This document shows positions 1 through 6,076 of a stretch of 7,666 nt of DNA, piece by piece. Source of the DNA: Deltaproteobacteria bacterium RBG_13_61_14 (GTDB taxonomy: Bacteria; RBG-13-61-14); assembly GCA_001797815.1 (NCBI GenBank), contig MGQK01000022.1:6646-14311 (forward strand), in the 5' to 3' direction. Positions within the stretch are counted from its first letter, which is position 1. The number at the start of each line of letters is the position of its first letter. The translations under genes and the position numbers were made by a program. The notes beneath the pieces are model-generated. The model was not told where the DNA came from. It worked only from the letters and a program-made list of their open reading frames with translations, and did not search any database.

Positions 1-264
1 AGCATGGCCTCCCGCGCCATCCTCCGGCCCGGCGAAAACGGGCTCTTCGCCGAGAACGACCCCCAGGACTTCGCCCAAAAGATCACCCAGATCCTCCAAG
101 ACCCAAGCCGCTTTCAGGCGCCTTTTGATACCGCGGCTTATTCCCACGAGACCCTGGGCCAGCGCTATCAGCAGCTCTACAGCGAGCTCTGGGCCACCGG
201 CCGCAAGGCCACGGAAAAAACCGGGCTGAAAAATCTGCTGGAAGAATTCAAGGATTTGTTCTAG
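1..264 (+). CDS. Glycosyltransferase (GT-B, family 4-like), C-terminal end only
   Basis: Partial gene: the frame is open from base 1, and the ATG at 4 is probably an internal Met. The 87 visible residues look like the last part of a GT-B (GT4-type) glycosyltransferase. PGENGLFAENDPQDFAQKI followed by ILQDPSRF matches the usual end of such enzymes, where a G-x-NGL loop of the nucleotide-sugar site is followed by a helix and an 'L-DP' segment. A closing helix with YSHETLGQRYQQLY and a charged tail ends at TAG 262-264. These enzymes move a sugar from a nucleotide donor to a lipid- or glycan-linked acceptor on the cytoplasmic side, typically for LPS, capsule or exopolysaccharide. Donor and acceptor cannot be told because the upstream E-x7-E region is missing. 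The gene converges on rmuC with an 18-base gap and no clear terminator between them. Confidence 0.68.
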   Translation, partial: SMASRAILRPGENGLFAENDPQDFAQKITQILQDPSRFQAPFDTAAYSHETLGQRYQQLYSELWATGRKATEKTGLKNLLEEFKDLF

Positions 265-282
265 GCAGGATTTCCGGGCCGG

Positions 283-1635
283 CTACGGCTCCGGTTCTTC
301 ACTCTCCGCTTCTTCCGGTTCCTCCGGCTCTCCGATTAGGGCCGCGGCTTCTTCCGCCGGCAACTGCTCCACATTTCGCAATTTCCTTTCAATCGTGCGC
401 GTCTTGCGCGCGGCAAAATCAATCTGGTTGCTGGCTTCCTGAAGCTTCTTGGAAGTCTTGTCCAGCAGATCACCGAACTTTCCAAATTCGGTTTTCACCG
501 CGCTGAGTAACTTCCACACTTCGCTGGAGCGTTTCTCGATGGCCAAGGTTCGGAAGCCCATGCTCAGGCTGTTGAGGAGCGCGGCCAGGGTGGTGGGACC
601 CGCCACCGATACCCGGAAGGTTCTTTGCAATTCCTCGCACAGTCCCGGGATGCGCAACACTTCGGCAAAGAGGCTCTCGGTCGGCAGAAACATGATTCCG
701 AAATCCGTGGTCTGGGGCGGATCCAGGTATTTGTCGCGGATGTCTTTCGCCTGGCCTTTGATTCGCTGGGCCAGTTTCTGGTGCGCTTCCTCGGCCAGTT
801 TGTCATCGCCTTTTTCGTGGGCATCGAGCAGGCGGTAGTAATCCTCCAGGGGAAATTTGGCGTCAACCGGCAGCCAGACGATGTCGTCTTTGGAATCACC
901 CCGGCCCGGCAGCTTGACCGCGTATTCGACAATCTCACTGCTCCCCTTTTTGGTAGCCACATTCTTGCCGAATTGATCGGGGGTTAAAAGTTCTTCGATA
1001 ATATTCCCCAGCTGAATTTCGCCCCAGTATCCCCGGCTTTTGACATTGGAGAGCACTTTCTTCAAATCGCCCACCCCGATGGCCAGGGTCTGCATCTCGC
1101 CCAGGCCCTTATGCACCATCTCCAGCCGTTCACTGACCAGCTTGAAAGATTCGCCCAGCCGCTTTTCCAGGGTGGTTTGCAGCTTTTCATCCACCGTGGC
1201 CCGCATCAGCTCCAGCTTCCGGCTGTTATCCTCCTGCATAGTCTGGAGCTGTTCTTGCAGGGTCTGGCGCACTTGGTCCAGTTTCTGCTCGGTCGTTTGA
1301 ATCAAAGCGCCGAGCTGTTGGGCAAAGGCATCCAACTGATTTTTTTGGAGCGTGGAATGGTCCATCATCCGGGCGAAGAGCGATTCGCCGAAACCGCGCA
1401 AGTTGCCCAGCAACTCCTCCCGCAGGGACCGGTCGGCTTGCAGGTTCTCGTTGCGCATCCGCGCCATATCATCGCGCAACGTCCGTTCGGTCTCGGCCTG
1501 GGCTTTTTCCAGACCTTCGAATTGATCCGAGAACCGGGACCCATCTTCCGCGCTCAGTCGCCGCCAAAGCATCAGAGTCACGATCAGGATGACAACCGTT
1601 AATCCCGTGCTGACATAGAATATCCACTGCGGCAT
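283..1635 (-). CDS. rmuC: RmuC family DNA recombination/maintenance protein
   Basis: RmuC proteins limit rearrangement at inverted repeats and are predicted to have a restriction-endonuclease-like core; the exact reaction is poorly defined. The protein is 450 aa from the chosen start. In order: one N-terminal membrane anchor (about 3-24, WIFYVSTGLTVVILIVTLML), a long charged coiled coil (about 35-180), then the RmuC core. Core motifs are GYWGEIQLGNIIEE (about 202-215), PVDAKFPLEDYYRL (about 256-269), FGIMFLPTESLFAEVL (about 312-327) and AGPTTLAALLNSLSMGFRTL (about 345-364). The end is a Glu/Pro-rich acidic tail. An in-frame ATG at 1698 exists, but it overlaps rsmE and would put 21 polar residues before the anchor. 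The ATG at 1635 has AGGAG seven bases upstream and starts right before the membrane segment. It lies 34 bases after rsmE and is probably co-transcribed with it. Family assignment is secure. Confidence 0.95.
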   Translation of the reverse strand: MPQWIFYVSTGLTVVILIVTLMLWRRLSAEDGSRFSDQFEGLEKAQAETERTLRDDMARMRNENLQADRSLREELLGNLRGFGESLFARMMDHSTLQKNQLDAFAQQLGALIQTTEQKLDQVRQTLQEQLQTMQEDNSRKLELMRATVDEKLQTTLEKRLGESFKLVSERLEMVHKGLGEMQTLAIGVGDLKKVLSNVKSRGYWGEIQLGNIIEELLTPDQFGKNVATKKGSSEIVEYAVKLPGRGDSKDDIVWLPVDAKFPLEDYYRLLDAHEKGDDKLAEEAHQKLAQRIKGQAKDIRDKYLDPPQTTDFGIMFLPTESLFAEVLRIPGLCEELQRTFRVSVAGPTTLAALLNSLSMGFRTLAIEKRSSEVWKLLSAVKTEFGKFGDLLDKTSKKLQEASNQIDFAARKTRTIERKLRNVEQLPAEEAAALIGEPEEPEEAESEEPEP

Positions 1636-1642
1636 CACTCGG

Positions 1643-1647
1643 CTCCT
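1643..1647 (-). promoter_or_regulatory. Ribosome binding site that decides the rmuC start
   Basis: On the minus strand this reads AGGAG, with 7 bases to the ATG at 1635. It is the main reason to prefer 1635 over the longer in-frame ATG at 1698. Confidence 0.75.
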
Positions 1648-1669
1648 GGTGCAAGCGTTTGCATTTGGT

Positions 1670-2404
1670 TCATGATCTTCCCAAATCACCCCAAGCATAC
1701 TGAAGAATTGTCAATCCCGCAATCGCCGCGGTCTCGGTGCGCAAGACGCGCCGGCCCAGGGAAGCTATCGTAAAACCCGCCTGCTCAAGCCGCTCGACCT
1801 CGGACTCTTCCAACCCGCCTTCCGGCCCGACCAGCAAAGCCGCGGAGCCGGGCGGCTTGGTTCCCTGCAAGGTCTCGCGCAAACTCCGCGCTGGCTCCTT
1901 CTCCCAGAGCGCGACCTTCGCCTCGCAGGCTTCAGCCCAGCCGATCGCGCCCTCCAAATCCGTGACCGGCGCCACCAAGGGCACTCGCTCGCGCCGGCAT
2001 TGCCGGGCCGCGGCCAGAGCGATCGCCGGCCAGCGGTGGGCTTTCTTCTGTTTCTGCTCGCGCTCAGCCAAGCGGATCGAGCGCCGGGAATGGAAGGGCA
2101 CGATCACGTCCGCGCCCAGCTCGGTCGCCTTCTGGATGATCAGCTCCATCCGCTCCTTGTCCGGGAGCGCCTGCAAGAGGGTGAGTTCCAGCCCCGATTC
2201 CGCCGGCCCGCCCAGGGCTTCGAAGATGAAGAGCCGGACCCGGTCGCCGGCCAGCTCCTTCACCCGGCCCCGGAAAGACCGGCCGGAGGCATCGCTCAGG
2301 GTGACGATCTCGCCGACGCGGTCCCCCGCCGGGGCGAGCTCATGCCACTCGGATCGAGAAAGCACGGTTTCAGCGCCGGGAGAGAGATGACGGGGCCGGG
2401 CCAT
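1670..2404 (-). CDS. rsmE: 16S rRNA (uracil(1498)-N(3))-methyltransferase, RsmE family
   Basis: RsmE methylates N3 of U1498 in helix 44 of 16S rRNA using S-adenosylmethionine; it is cytoplasmic. The 244-aa protein has the normal family length. The C-terminal SPOUT (trefoil-knot) domain is clear: ERMELIIQKATELGAD (about 84-99), AARQCRRERVPLV (about 132-144), the SAM-site loop LLVGPEGGLEESE (about 190-202) and the knot motif LGRRVLRTETAAIAGL (about 216-231). The N-terminal PUA-like domain is shorter and more divergent than usual: only one His-containing segment (SEWHEL) is recognisable and the usual 'H-x-V-LR' stretch is not. A stop codon lies a few codons upstream in frame, so ATG 2404 is the first ATG available. 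The Shine-Dalgarno is weak (AGAAG). The gene lies 49 bases after the sensor gene and 34 before rmuC, which suggests one minus-strand transcript. Confidence 0.95.
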   Translation of the reverse strand: MARPRHLSPGAETVLSRSEWHELAPAGDRVGEIVTLSDASGRSFRGRVKELAGDRVRLFIFEALGGPAESGLELTLLQALPDKERMELIIQKATELGADVIVPFHSRRSIRLAEREQKQKKAHRWPAIALAAARQCRRERVPLVAPVTDLEGAIGWAEACEAKVALWEKEPARSLRETLQGTKPPGSAALLVGPEGGLEESEVERLEQAGFTIASLGRRVLRTETAAIAGLTILQYAWGDLGRS

Positions 2405-2453
2405 GACTTCTATTTATCACGACCCGGCCCGACCGGCAAATAGGGGTTTGAGT

Positions 2454-4598
2454 TTAAGTCGGGTTAAGCAGCGGCAGCCGCACGAGCACCTGCTCGGCCT
2501 CGGGTTGGATTTCCAGGTTGTCGTCGCCGGACCATTCGCTGCCGGTCTCGGGCCCGGCCGCGGCGGCGATGACGGCCAGTTGTTCGGAAGCGAGCGGCGG
2601 GCTGGAGGAGAAGAGGACTTCCGCCGCCTGCTCGCTCGCCCGGGTTTGGATGACCAGTTCCGTTTCCTTGGGCAGGGCATCGCAGAAAGCAAAGACCAGT
2701 TGCAAGAGCGCGCGCCGGAGTCGGCCCGGATTCATCTGGACCGGGGGCGTGTCCGCGGGCAGGAGGCGCAGGCGGAGCCCGTGCTTGAGAAAATCGTGCT
2801 CGACCAGCAGGACCAATTCTTCCAGCAGGGGTTTGAGCGCGCCGGCCGGCGCCGGAACCAGGTCATCCCGGACCAGGTTGAGCAGGGACAGGTTCAACCG
2901 CTCGCCCCGCCGGCTTTGCTCTTTGGCAGTCTGCACCAAATCCCGGACATAATTCGCGTCCTCTTCCGCCAGGACCGCGAAGCCCGAGATGGCGGAAAAA
3001 ATGTTGTTGAACTCGTGCGCCAGGCTGCCCACCACCCGGCCGGCCAGACACCAGGAATCCGGTTTCGGAGCCGCCGCGATCTCTTGCACTTCTGCAATCT
3101 GCGGGGAAGGTCCGAGTTGGATCAATTCCAGCCACCCCCCTTCGGGATCGCCATCCCCCGAACGCGGCAAACGCCGGCGCTGAAAGTTCCTGCCCGAGTC
3201 TGTAGCGCACGCCTCCCATTCGCCGGGTGTGCTCCCGGCCGCGGGCGGCTGGCAATCCGGGCAAGGACCCGGCTCGATCCTCCATAGCGCCGTGGCGCAA
3301 GGCAGCCCGCGCAAGCGCTCGGCCGGGCCGAACCACTCCCGGGCCGGACCGCGCACGCTGCGGACCCGGAAGTCCGGTCCCACCTGGACCACGCCCGCGG
3401 CCAGGGCCGCGAGGATCTGATCGGTCTGGGCGATTTCTTTCTCCAGGTCTTCCCGCGCCTGATCCAATTCACTGGTCAAGCGCACCACCTGCTCCTCGGC
3501 CCGGTGCAGTTCTTTCCCCAGTTTTTGGAGCTGCTGGGCCAGTTCCTGCTTTTCCTCCTCCTGCAACTCCGCCGCGGTCTTGTCCCCCACCGCGGCCGGG
3601 TTCCCAGCTTCCCCGCCTGGGGGACCGAACTCCAACTCCTGCCCCACGCCCAGCAAGCCCGGGTGGTCACGGCCCCCAAGCAAAGGTTTCAGGTGCAGGC
3701 GGACCTGGGTGACCCCGCCGCCGGCCAGGGCAAAGCGGACTTCGCCGATCTGGTTTTTCTCCTGGGCCTGGCAGGCCGTAACCAGGTCCTCGGCCAGGGT
3801 TTCATCCGGCGGCCAGACCAATTCCTGGAGACGGTGTCCCAGGTAAAGGTCGCGGCGCAACGCGGGAAACAGGGTTTCGAACTGCCGGTTCAGGTAAACG
3901 AACCGGCCCTGGCCATCGAGCACAAAGATCCAATCCGGCGCTTCTTCCAGCAGCCGGGCCCGGCCGGCCGGGGAGAAGGGAAGCGCGGGGTCGGAACCGG
4001 CCGCGGGCCGGGCCGGCGCTGCCGGCTGAACCGAGGGTCCGGGCCGCGAGAGCAAGAGCGCGCTCAAGCCGGCGCAGGCGCCGAGCACGGTGAGATAGGC
4101 CCAGCTTTGCGGCTCTTGCACCAATTCCAGCCAGGGGCTTGCGGCCTTGACTGAAACCAGCCACGCCGCCAGCACCAGGAGGCCGTCCCCTTTGGCCCAG
4201 GGCAGGCCGTGCAACAACAATTGGTTGCGGAAAAAGAGCACGGGCAACAGCAACTGGAGCGGACTCGCCAGGCCGCCGGTGCCGACGATCAGGTAAACGA
4301 CCATGCCGTAGTCGCCCAGAGCCGCGGCCATGGCCGCGGTGATGCGCCGGCCCGGACGCCTGGTCCCGAGCAGCGTAATGGTGTAACCCAGGCAGAGCGC
4401 CAGCCAGCAGGAGTAGATGACCCAGGGCAGGCGGCCCTCGGGCAAAAGAAAGTGCACGGCCAGCGCCATCACCCAGCGGCCGAGCAGGAAGACACGGCGC
4501 TCGAGGTCAAGGATTCTCGCGGCGATGGCGGCATGATCCGCGGGAAGATCTTTAACCCAGAAAGGGAACGTGAGATGTTGAGAGACTGTTCTACCCAT
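2454..4598 (-). CDS. Membrane PAS sensor, histidine-kinase-like with degenerate ATPase domain
   Basis: 714 aa. Seen in order: about six hydrophobic segments between residues 37 and 184; a Pro/Ala-rich linker (185-212); a PAS domain (about 219-322, beginning DWIFVLDGQGRFVYLNRQFE); a Glu/Gln-rich coiled coil (about 340-395); a second, weaker PAS-like domain (about 392-497) with Cys434, Cys446 and Cys449; then a dimerisation/phosphoacceptor helix with GSLAHEFNNIFSAISGF, the likely phospho-acceptor being His528. The ATP-binding part is abnormal. The N-box region (LLQLVFAFCDALP, 631-643) has Gln633 and Ala637 where Asn is expected. No DxGxG (G1) or G2 box follows, yet the final strand (EQVLVRLPL) is kept. 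It could be a phosphotransfer or scaffold protein like ChpT or Spo0B, or an inactive kinase. No response regulator is adjacent. ATG 4598 follows GGAGG by 11 bases. It is first in the probable operon with rsmE and rmuC. The signal sensed is unknown. Confidence 0.85.
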   Translation of the reverse strand: MGRTVSQHLTFPFWVKDLPADHAAIAARILDLERRVFLLGRWVMALAVHFLLPEGRLPWVIYSCWLALCLGYTITLLGTRRPGRRITAAMAAALGDYGMVVYLIVGTGGLASPLQLLLPVLFFRNQLLLHGLPWAKGDGLLVLAAWLVSVKAASPWLELVQEPQSWAYLTVLGACAGLSALLLSRPGPSVQPAAPARPAAGSDPALPFSPAGRARLLEEAPDWIFVLDGQGRFVYLNRQFETLFPALRRDLYLGHRLQELVWPPDETLAEDLVTACQAQEKNQIGEVRFALAGGGVTQVRLHLKPLLGGRDHPGLLGVGQELEFGPPGGEAGNPAAVGDKTAAELQEEEKQELAQQLQKLGKELHRAEEQVVRLTSELDQAREDLEKEIAQTDQILAALAAGVVQVGPDFRVRSVRGPAREWFGPAERLRGLPCATALWRIEPGPCPDCQPPAAGSTPGEWEACATDSGRNFQRRRLPRSGDGDPEGGWLELIQLGPSPQIAEVQEIAAAPKPDSWCLAGRVVGSLAHEFNNIFSAISGFAVLAEEDANYVRDLVQTAKEQSRRGERLNLSLLNLVRDDLVPAPAGALKPLLEELVLLVEHDFLKHGLRLRLLPADTPPVQMNPGRLRRALLQLVFAFCDALPKETELVIQTRASEQAAEVLFSSSPPLASEQLAVIAAAAGPETGSEWSGDDNLEIQPEAEQVLVRLPLLNPT

Positions 4599-4609
4599 GA
4601 TTACAAAAT

Positions 4610-4614
4610 CCTCC
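4610..4614 (-). promoter_or_regulatory. Ribosome binding site of the PAS sensor gene
   Basis: On the minus strand this reads GGAGG inside a purine-rich GAGGGAGGAT, 11 bases before the ATG at 4598. The spacing is slightly long but the match is strong, and it supports this start. Confidence 0.65.
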
Positions 4615-4659
4615 CTCAGAGGTTATCGGAGCAAAACCCGAAAAGATTTAGGTAAACCT

Positions 4660-4688
4660 TTGGCACCATGGACCACCTCTGATACAAT
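4660..4688 (+). promoter_or_regulatory. Sigma-70 type promoter with extended -10, for the transglutaminase lipoprotein gene
   Basis: TTGGCA (4660-4665, five of six to TTGACA), a 17-base spacer, then TACAAT (4683-4688, five of six to TATAAT). TG at 4680-4681 is correctly placed for an extended -10. Transcription would begin near 4695, only 4 bases before ATG 4699 and 10 before ATG 4705, so the message would be leaderless or nearly so. It lies in the 100-base divergent gap. I found no comparably good promoter for the minus-strand sensor operon there. Confidence 0.6.
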
Positions 4689-4698
4689 ACCAGGACAG

Positions 4699-5847
4699 AT
4701 GAAGATGAGATGGGCAAGGCTCCTGCTCCTAAAGACCCTGGCCGCGGGTGTGCTCGGCTGCGGGTGTCAGCCGACGTCCCCCCCGCCGGCCCCGGCCTTG
4801 CCGCCGGGCGCGAGCCTGATCGAAGCCCGCAACGGCAAAATTCCGCCCCTGACCCTGGAGTTTCAGCAGGAAGACCCGGACCAGCCCCGGCTGAAACTCT
4901 TGCGGGAGCGGGAGGGCCTGGATCAGGTAGTCGCCGGGGCCAAGGACGAGTTGGAAGTGTTTACCCGGCTTTGCGATTGGACCAATGCCCAATGGCAAAA
5001 CTCGACGCCCAACCCTTATCCTCCCTGGGACGCGCTCTTCATCCTGGACTGGATCCGGGCGGGCAAGACCGGCGGCTTCTGCGCCCAATACGCGGTGGTT
5101 CTGGTCCAGGCCGGCTTGTCCCTGGGCTACAGCGCGCGGTATCTGGCCGTTGCTCCGGAAAAGGGGGAGGACAGCGGCCACCTCACGGTGGAGGTCTGGT
5201 CCAATCAATACGACAAGTGGGTGGTGATAGACCCGTTTTTTAACGCGCGCTACGAACGCGAGGGGCTGCCGCTTTCCGGCCTGGAGGTCCACCAGGCCCT
5301 GGTGCAGGGCAAGGCCAAGCAGGTCCGGGTGATCCGCGGCCAAGGCGGCAACGGCGAGAAAAACTCGAAAGCCTCGGAGCAGGAAATGATCGGCTATTAC
5401 TTCCACCTGGCCGCGGACCTGCGCAACAACCACCTCTCCCGGCCCTTGCCCTTCTGGGACCGGCGCCAAGGATACCTGAGCTGGCAGGACTCTTTCACCC
5501 AGGGCCGGCCCCGGATCTTCGGCCGCTTCACCCGCGATCCCGAGGCCTTCAATTTCCCCCTCAACCAGGTGGAGGCGGAGTTCGAGCCAGCGGGTCCGGC
5601 CCGCCTCCGGGTGCGCCTGCGCACCGCCATGGTCAAATTCCAGGAATTCGAGGTGCAACCGGACCCGGGAAGCGCCCGGCGCCTGCGCCTGGAAGACCCG
5701 CTCATCGGACTCGATCCTCTCCAAGGCTCGGTCCTGGTTTACGAGTGGCCGCTCAAGCCCGGCGAGAACACGCTCACCGTCCGCAGCCGCAACGCCAAGG
5801 GCATCAGCGGCCCCGCTGCCTTCCTCCGGATCAGCTTCCAGCCCTAG
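4699..5847 (+). CDS. Transglutaminase-like lipoprotein
   Basis: 382 aa from ATG 4699. It begins with a type II signal peptide: basic MKMRWAR, hydrophobic LLLLKTLAAGV, then lipobox VLGC with Cys21 as the likely lipidated residue, so a membrane-anchored, extracytoplasmic protein. A Pro-rich linker follows. The papain-like transglutaminase core has all three catalytic residues: Cys128 (GGFCAQYA), His161 (SGHLTVEVW) and Asp178 (VVIDPFFN). Residues from about 280 onward look beta-rich (a possible Ig-like or carbohydrate-binding fold) and are unassigned. Bacterial members of this superfamily act as proteases, amidases or crosslinkers; the substrate here is unknown. The ATG at 4705 (start MRWAR) is an alternative, with AGGA nine bases upstream. 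A still longer frame from ATG 4597 is unlikely: it would begin upstream of the promoter and bury the signal peptide. The gene diverges from the sensor operon. Its stop codon lies inside a repeat-element target duplication. Confidence 0.85.
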   Translation: MKMRWARLLLLKTLAAGVLGCGCQPTSPPPAPALPPGASLIEARNGKIPPLTLEFQQEDPDQPRLKLLREREGLDQVVAGAKDELEVFTRLCDWTNAQWQNSTPNPYPPWDALFILDWIRAGKTGGFCAQYAVVLVQAGLSLGYSARYLAVAPEKGEDSGHLTVEVWSNQYDKWVVIDPFFNARYEREGLPLSGLEVHQALVQGKAKQVRVIRGQGGNGEKNSKASEQEMIGYYFHLAADLRNNHLSRPLPFWDRRQGYLSWQDSFTQGRPRIFGRFTRDPEAFNFPLNQVEAEFEPAGPARLRVRLRTAMVKFQEFEVQPDPGSARRLRLEDPLIGLDPLQGSVLVYEWPLKPGENTLTVRSRNAKGISGPAAFLRISFQP

Positions 5848-5849
5848 CG
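5844..5849. repeat. Left target-site duplication of element 1, CTAGCG
   Basis: CTAGCG here is repeated exactly at 5970-5975, directly outside the terminal inverted repeats of element 1. It contains the lipoprotein gene's TAG stop (5845-5847), so the insertion did not change the protein's end. Confidence 0.65.
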
Positions 5850-5880
5850 CTCTGTCAAGGCAAATTTGCGGAATGGGAAT

Positions 5881-5904
5881 GTAGGGGCACGGCTTGCCGT
5901 GCCC
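5881..5904 (+). repeat. Hairpin unit A (REP-like) of element 1
   Basis: A GTAG foot followed by GGGCACGGC (5885-5893), a TT turn, and GCCGTGCCC (5896-5904): a perfect 9-bp stem. It is 20 of 24 bases identical to unit B read on the other strand. The four differences are two paired compensatory changes. Confidence 0.75.
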
Positions 5905-5911
5905 AGGATCA

Positions 5912-5935
5912 GGGCGGGGCAAGCCCCGCCCCTAC
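5912..5935 (-). repeat. Hairpin unit B (REP-like) of element 1, inverted
   Basis: GGGCGGGGC (5912-5920), an AA turn, then GCCCCGCCC (5923-5931): a perfect 9-bp stem, with the GTAG foot on the minus strand (5932-5935). Unit A lies 7 bases away in the opposite orientation. Confidence 0.75.
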
Positions 5936-6009
5936 CAAGAATTTATCCCACATTTATCGTTTGACAGAGCTAGCGCGCCGCCACATTCATTTTGATGGAT
6001 GCTCGTGTG

Positions 6010-6034
6010 GTAGGGCGCGATTGGATTCGCGCCC
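6010..6034 (+). repeat. Hairpin unit C (REP-like) of element 2
   Basis: A GTA foot, then GGGCGCGA (6013-6020), loop TTGGAT, then TCGCGCCC (6027-6034): a perfect 8-bp stem. The loop is the reverse complement of unit D's loop, ATCCAA. Confidence 0.7.
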
Positions 6035-6051
6035 GATCCCATCTGATAGAC

Positions 6052-6076
6052 GGGCGGGTATCCAAACCCTCCCTAC
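6052..6076 (-). repeat. Hairpin unit D (REP-like) of element 2, inverted
   Basis: GGGCGGGT (6052-6059), loop ATCCAA, ACCCTCCC (6066-6073), and the foot TAC: an 8-bp stem with one mismatch. Read on the minus strand it matches unit C at 20 of 25 positions, including foot and loop. Two stem pairs have changed on both sides. Confidence 0.65.

Larger units (their letters stand above)
5850..5969. mobile_element. Element 1: 120-base MITE/REPIN-like element
   Basis: It has perfect 9-base terminal inverted repeats, CTCTGTCAA (5850-5858) and TTGACAGAG (5961-5969). Similarity between the arms continues imperfectly inward. The flanking direct repeat is CTAGCG. The core is two hairpin units in inverted orientation, GTAGGGG (5881-5887) to CCCCTAC (5929-5935). 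There is no coding capacity, so it would have to be moved in trans. Terminal repeats with a 6-base duplication suggest a DNA-transposon MITE. The GTAG-footed hairpin pair suggests a REPIN, the kind of element moved by REP-associated tyrosine (Y1 HUH) transposases. It may be one placed inside the other. The transposase cannot be identified from this window. Confidence 0.65.

Noticed and set aside
265-282. A terminator between the left glycosyltransferase and rmuC
   Set aside because: Only 18 bases with a short GGCC-type symmetry and no T-run; nothing firm can be called.
1636-1698. A longer RmuC start at 1698
   Set aside because: It would overlap rsmE and put 21 polar residues before the membrane anchor. 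The ATG at 1635 has a well-spaced AGGAG.
2403-3287. A 294-codon + strand open frame opposite the sensor gene
   Set aside because: Its Arg/Gly/Gln-rich translation has no domain. The minus-strand frame encodes clear PAS and phosphoacceptor motifs.
4597-4698. A longer start for the lipoprotein at 4597
   Set aside because: It lies upstream of the predicted promoter, overlaps the sensor's start codon on the other strand, and would bury the lipoprotein signal peptide.
4729-5922. A 397-codon minus-strand open frame opposite the lipoprotein gene
   Set aside because: It is a shadow of the GC-rich + strand gene. The protein is low in recognisable motifs, lacks a convincing start, and runs into element 1, whereas the + frame has a signal peptide and a full catalytic triad.
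5881-6076. The hairpins as a CRISPR array or intrinsic terminators
   Set aside because: There are no regular direct repeats with unique spacers, and no T-run follows any hairpin. The inverted-pair design with flanking direct repeats fits mobile repeats better.
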